Assembly: GCA_030267565.1 (NCBI GenBank)
Contig: BRXU01000008.1
Location: forward strand, 1,550,001 to 1,614,000
Length of the DNA stretch: 64,000 bases
From: Pleodorina starrii
Lineage: Eukaryota; Chlorophyta; Chlorophyceae; Chlamydomonadales; Volvocaceae
Direction: 5' to 3'
Each line of letters opens with the position of its first letter. Positions within the stretch are counted from its first letter, which is position 1. The notes under the pieces are model-generated. The model had not been told where the DNA came from and searched no databases. It saw nothing but the letters and a program-made list of their open reading frames with translations. A program made the translations under genes and the position numbers. Positions 61,401 through 64,000 of the stretch are shown here, in pieces.

Positions 61401-64000
61401 GGCCCGTCCGCGAGGCTGTTCTCTGCGCCAAACAGCACTGCGCTGTGCTCCGCTGCGCTGCACTGCACTCCGGACTCCGCAGTGCCTTACTGGGTCTACG
61501 CGGTGTGTGCTACACCATTGCGAGCCGCCCTGTTGTGTCCCTGTGCCACCAGTATCTGACCAGTAGCCGCGGCCTATCCAGGGTGCCGCTGCCGCCACCA
61601 GCCCACTCAGGCCACGCACCACACAACCCCACACAACCCCCCCTCTTCCTCCTCCTCCTACTGCCCCGCCTCCTCCTCCTCCTCCTCCTTACTTGCGCCG
61701 CTGGGCACCAGGTACTGGACCACCTTGCGGTGCTGCGGCCAGCGGAACCCCGTCGGCTCCCCCGACAGCAGCTGGCTGGCAGCTCCTTCCCTCGCGTAGT
61801 CGAAGTTTTCATCGGTGAGGAAGCAACTGTTGAGATTGATGCCCGTGTCAGCGAGCTGGGCATGGAGGGGTTGGTGTGGGGGGGTATAAAGATTTCGCAG
61901 CGGAGAAGGAGACGGCGTTAGCGAACGGACCCTGGTGTAGGGGCAGGGTCAATCAAAAACAGTCCGACAGTCCGACCTGGCACATTGAAACTGACAGGCG
62001 GCCAGACGGGGGTTTGGGAGGGGGTTATTGTGGGAGGATGCACGGGGTGGGGTGGTGCGGTCCTTGGGGGGGGGGCGAGGCAGGGAGTGGCGAGGGAAGG
62101 GAAGGGGGCGGGCGCAGGGGGGAGAACACAACCAAACACACGCGCACACACACGCACACACACACACACACGCATGCACGCATGCACGCAAGCCGCAGGC
62201 GTGCGATATCCACGTGCCAGCGCTTGGCGTCTGCCTGGCCCGTGAGGGGTCGAGAGGGGGTTAAGGGGCGACAGCGAGGGGGAGAACGGGGCAACACGGA
62301 AAGGCGTGCCGACCGTTCCCGAGTCCGAGGAGGGGAGAAGCCAAACATCCGGGAGCACGGAAGCAACAGGAAAACACCACGAAAACAACATGAAACCGAC
62401 ATGACAGCTGGGGGGGTCGTCCCGGCATGGGCATCACCTTACCCCGATGATCTGGTTCCGGCCGGTCAGGCCCGCCTTCCAAAACGGCTTGGTGTACGAC
62501 ATAGGGCTCAGGTACTGCGCGTCCGACAGCGCGCCTGCGTCGCACGCCGAACGACAGGTGACCCATGGGTCAATGCTTTGGATGTGTTGAGCGAAAACGC
62601 ACTGGAAGGCTGAGCTGGCCCCTGGTCCCGGCGGGGCCCTGTGCACCGCCGCAGCGGCCTGGCGCCACGGCTGAGAGGGCCTTCAACCACAACCGTCTGG
62701 ATCAAAAGTCACAACCGTTTGAATCGAAAGTCTCAATCGTCTGGACCACAAGTCGACTCACCCGTCTGGATCAGCAGGATGCCTCGCTCATTGGCCAATG
62801 AGGCCCGCGACTGCGGCTCCACCCAGGTGGTGGTGGGCTCCGCCGTCAGCCAGTGAACACCGGGCGCCAAGTCCTGTACGATTCGGTTGGCGGTTGGCGG
62901 TGGCGGTTTGGGGAGGATGCGGAGGTCCATGGGTGGCTTGTCCCGGGCGCGGGGTCCCGCCCCACCGAAACCAGCGAACCCCGCTGGAACCGAAACACTA
63001 AAACCTTAAAACCCGGCGCTGTGCCGTTACACCGATATGCGGCAGAAACAGCAGCAGCAGCAGGAAGGTGCCCGATTGTGCCACTGGGATTGCAAGCATC
63101 GCATGCATGCACTCGGGAAGGCCTTACTTGACCAAAGAAACAGCCCGGCGGCTGAGTGGTGAGCGGTGTCGAGCTGACACGCGTAAAGCGCATAACACAA
63201 ATCGGGGAGGAACCGCTTTATAGCGCGTGTTCCGTCTGGGGACGATGGAGGTACGACCGGGGTACGACTCCCAATCGTACCAAAACAACGAGCAAACGGC
63301 CCTGTGTGCGTGTGTGTGGGAGACAGGGTGGCGTGTCAACCCATGCCTTTCCGCGTGCCTCCCCGCGTGCCTCCCCGCGTGCCACCCCGCCCCCTAACCC
63401 CGCAGCTTGCCAGCTCCTCTCAGCCTGTCTGCCTCTTTGGACTGTCGTACTCTATACCCCAACCCCGCCCTCCGCAACTCCCCAGTCCACCCGGGTCCGC
63501 TCGCTAACGCCGTCTCCGTCCCCTTCGCTGCGGCATCTCTTTTCCTTCTCCTTCCCACCCACCTGCTGGCACAAGAACACGTGCAGCCAGCGCGACTCGC
63601 CGTATGTCCGCAGCTGCGGCCAACACACGTCGCCGGCGCGGCCGCGCCCCAGCGCCGCCGCCAGCCGCCGCTGGTACGTCGCCCGCAGTTCCGCCTCCTG
63701 CATCCCCGGCACCACCTGCACGTGAAGCGAGTACAGTTCCACTCCTCCCCCGCCATCCTCGCCGCCGCTGGGCAGCGATGGCAGCGGGCTTTTATTGGAG
63801 CGCTTCGGCGGCGGCGGCGACTTTTCCCGAAACCAGGGATCCAGCTGATCGCCAGACTGCGAGGGCTGCTGCTGCTGCTGCTGCTGTTGTTGTTGTTGTG
63901 CCGCCTGCTGCTGCACGAGGGGCGGCTGGCGACTCCACGTGTCCAGTTGCTGCAACATGGCTGTGAAGCGGACGGGGTCCAGCAGGGCGGCTGAGGCGGA
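37435..64000 (-). CDS. Subtilisin-like serine protease (S8) with PA domain and giant Pro-rich tail, 5'-partial (>=4851 aa, 24 exons seen)
   Basis: Exons in coding order: >64000-63563, 62873-62762, 62534-62443, 61855-61693, 60632-60412, 60185-60035, 59515-59469, 58892-58779, 58663-58559, 58105-58049, 57000-56731, 55842-55771, 55210-55078, 54547-54495, 53962-53925, 53427-53352, 52902-52846, 52613-52471, 52001-51874, 51230-51010, 50408-50243, 49888-49720, 49161-48971, 48773-37435; 14556 nt in frame. Numbering is from the window edge. A Gln-rich N-terminal part and prodomain-like segment ([15 protein letters not shown]) precede the catalytic Asp217 (LADTGI), His281 (SHGTHVSG), oxyanion Asn391 (AVGNNG) and Ser671 (QGTSQATPM). 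A PA-like domain spans residues 501-590. Beta-sandwich segments follow ([32 protein letters not shown]). From about residue 1230 to the end the protein is SPPPP/PPPT repeat, ending [11 protein letters not shown]. The exon at 58559-58663 is the least certain. Probably secreted; the signal peptide would lie outside the window. Confidence 0.88.
38465..42345 (-). repeat. 36-nt coding minisatellite ([16 protein letters not shown], roughly 107 units)
   Basis: Tandem array inside the giant last exon. Each 36-nt unit encodes 12 residues of the form [11 protein letters not shown], with the variable triplet mostly ADP, ATP, AYP or SDP. Unit length is a multiple of three, so the coding frame survives unit gain and loss. 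Higher-order duplications are visible: a block recurs at an offset of 828 bp (23 units; for example 40551 and 41379) and another at 432 bp (12 units; 39451 and 39883). Confidence 0.95.
42517..42788 (-). repeat. Second 36-nt array ([16 protein letters not shown], 7 units)
   Basis: Seven nearly identical 36-nt units directly before the main array in coding order, encoding [12 protein letters not shown]. Same unit length as the main array but a distinct sequence, so an earlier branch of the same expansion. Confidence 0.95.
42790..48230 (-). repeat. SPPPP-type hydroxyproline-rich coding region
   Basis: Part of the giant exon encoding long runs of Pro interrupted by Ser, typical of extracellular-matrix HRGPs of volvocine algae (gp1, pherophorin and extensin linkers). 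The most regular stretch, about 47930-48215, again has 36-nt units. The segment 42790-45100 is less regular, with Tyr-Pro-Gly motifs. Confidence 0.9.
50127..50238. repeat. CCACCCACTCCA tandem repeat in a subtilase intron
   Basis: About eight imperfect 12-15-bp units directly downstream (in coding sense) of the donor at 50242. Confidence 0.85.
51246..51525. repeat. GGGAAAAGGTGGCA-type purine-rich tandem repeat
   Basis: About 280 bp of 13-14-bp purine-rich units filling the start of the intron before the exon at 51010-51230. Confidence 0.85.
51700..51740 (-). other. B-box-like tRNA-related motif
   Basis: On the minus strand GGGTTCGAGGCCCGCC resembles a pol III B-box; no A-box or cloverleaf partner is evident. 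Located in a subtilase intron. Compare 34795-34860. Confidence 0.2.
53640..53752 (+). repeat. Dispersed GCTAACGCC...CTCCGCTGCGG motif, tandem pair
   Basis: Two consecutive copies of a ~50-bp motif: CGTTCGCTAACGCCGTCT, a TCTCCGCTGCGG core and a T-rich end, in a subtilase intron. Longer matches elsewhere are at 61865-61930 (reverse), 63493-63545 and 55253-55290 (reverse). Core-only copies lie near 3255, 5331, 6828, 11005, 15275, 28375, 52642 and 53040. Confidence 0.75.
54376..54432. repeat. 13-bp tandem repeat (GTGCAGGAGGACC)
   Basis: About four and a half exact units just downstream, in coding sense, of the micro-exon that carries the catalytic Ser. Confidence 0.9.
55031..55062. repeat. Interstitial telomere-like CCCTAAAA tract
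   Basis: Three to four CCCTAAAA/CCCTTAAA units within 50 bp of the donor of the exon at 55078-55210. Confidence 0.75.
56287..56440 (-). mobile_element. Short dispersed element, copy 2 (subtilase intron)
   Basis: Near-identical reverse-complement partner of 23091-23241. It abuts a long AC-repeat tract at 56441. Because the host gene is on the minus strand and AMT on the plus strand, both copies have the same orientation relative to their host transcripts. Confidence 0.65.
56441..56728. repeat. AC/CTGACAC microsatellite tract
   Basis: About 290 bp of (AC)n with recurrent CTGACAC and CGCACAC interruptions, ending at the donor of the PA-domain exon. Confidence 0.9.
57011..57640. repeat. GGGGGCATT-type tandem array in a subtilase intron
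   Basis: About 630 bp of 9-10-bp units (GGGGGCATT, GGGGCAATG variants) abutting the acceptor of the PA-domain exon. On the coding strand it reads CCCAATGCCCC and so supplies a long C-rich tract. Open Met/Pro or Gly/Ile frames through it are artefacts. Confidence 0.9.
57884..58034. repeat. GGA-rich tract
   Basis: Purine-rich (GGA/GGGGA)n tract in the intron between the exons at 58049-58105 and 56731-57000; pyrimidine-rich on the coding strand. Confidence 0.85.
60661..60765. repeat. TGTGTTTTG/GT microsatellite
   Basis: Interrupted GT tract, ending in a G run, in the 1.06-kb intron just upstream (coding sense) of the His-box exon. Confidence 0.8.
61001..61090 (+). repeat. Dispersed ~95-bp repeat, copy in a subtilase intron
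   Basis: Partner of 13081-13176 (reverse orientation) and of the partial copy at 31489-31535, with the GGCCCGGG through AAGCGAGCGCG landmarks in the same order. Confidence 0.7.
61865..61930 (-). repeat. Dispersed GCTAACGCC...CTCCGCTGCGG motif, reverse copy
   Basis: Reads GTATAAAGATTTCGCAGCGG, then AGAAGGAGACGGCG and TTAGCGAACGGACC: the reverse complement of the 53640-53752 motif, ending just outside the exon that carries the catalytic Asp. Confidence 0.75.

Overview
The window is nuclear DNA of a chlamydomonadalean (volvocine-type) green alga. The evidence is compositional and structural: high GC, many small exons joined by GT-AG introns full of GT/AC and other simple repeats, TGTAA-type poly(A) signals behind stop codons, short CCCTAAAA (Chlamydomonas-type telomere) tracts inside introns, and an enormous hydroxyproline-rich-glycoprotein-like SPPPP region. 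All gene models were built by hand from reading frame, splice sites and family motifs; in each one the exon lengths and intron phases add up to an intact frame.

Layout, left to right. (1) Two tandem plus-strand paralogs (270-3012 and 4066-7544) encode small proteins with a probable SigF/NTF2-like fold; they share near-identical core motifs but differ in intron number. (2) A minus-strand APC/C activator CDH1/FZR/CCS52A gene with ten exons (10383-16040), complete from C-box to C-terminal IR. (3) A minus-strand SEC11 signal peptidase gene with five exons (16849-18709), including one GC-AG intron. (4) A plus-strand AMT1-type ammonium transporter with sixteen exons (21327-29437). (5) About 8 kb of mostly non-coding, repeat-rich DNA (29438-37434) with one weak small ORF. 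(6) A minus-strand subtilisin-like protease gene occupying 37435-64000 and running off the right edge. It has 24 visible exons and a complete Asp/His/Ser triad. Its last exon is 11.3 kb long and encodes a Pro-rich tail of roughly 3,600 residues, largely built from a 36-nt minisatellite.

The genes are functionally unrelated neighbours (cell-cycle proteolysis, secretory signal cleavage, nitrogen uptake, extracellular protease/cell wall) and there is no operon. The most unusual objects are the protease-HRGP chimera and its minisatellite exon, two long perfect intronic hairpins (47-bp and 86-bp stems), and several short dispersed repeats shared between introns of unrelated genes. Stretches without a recognised gene are described separately.
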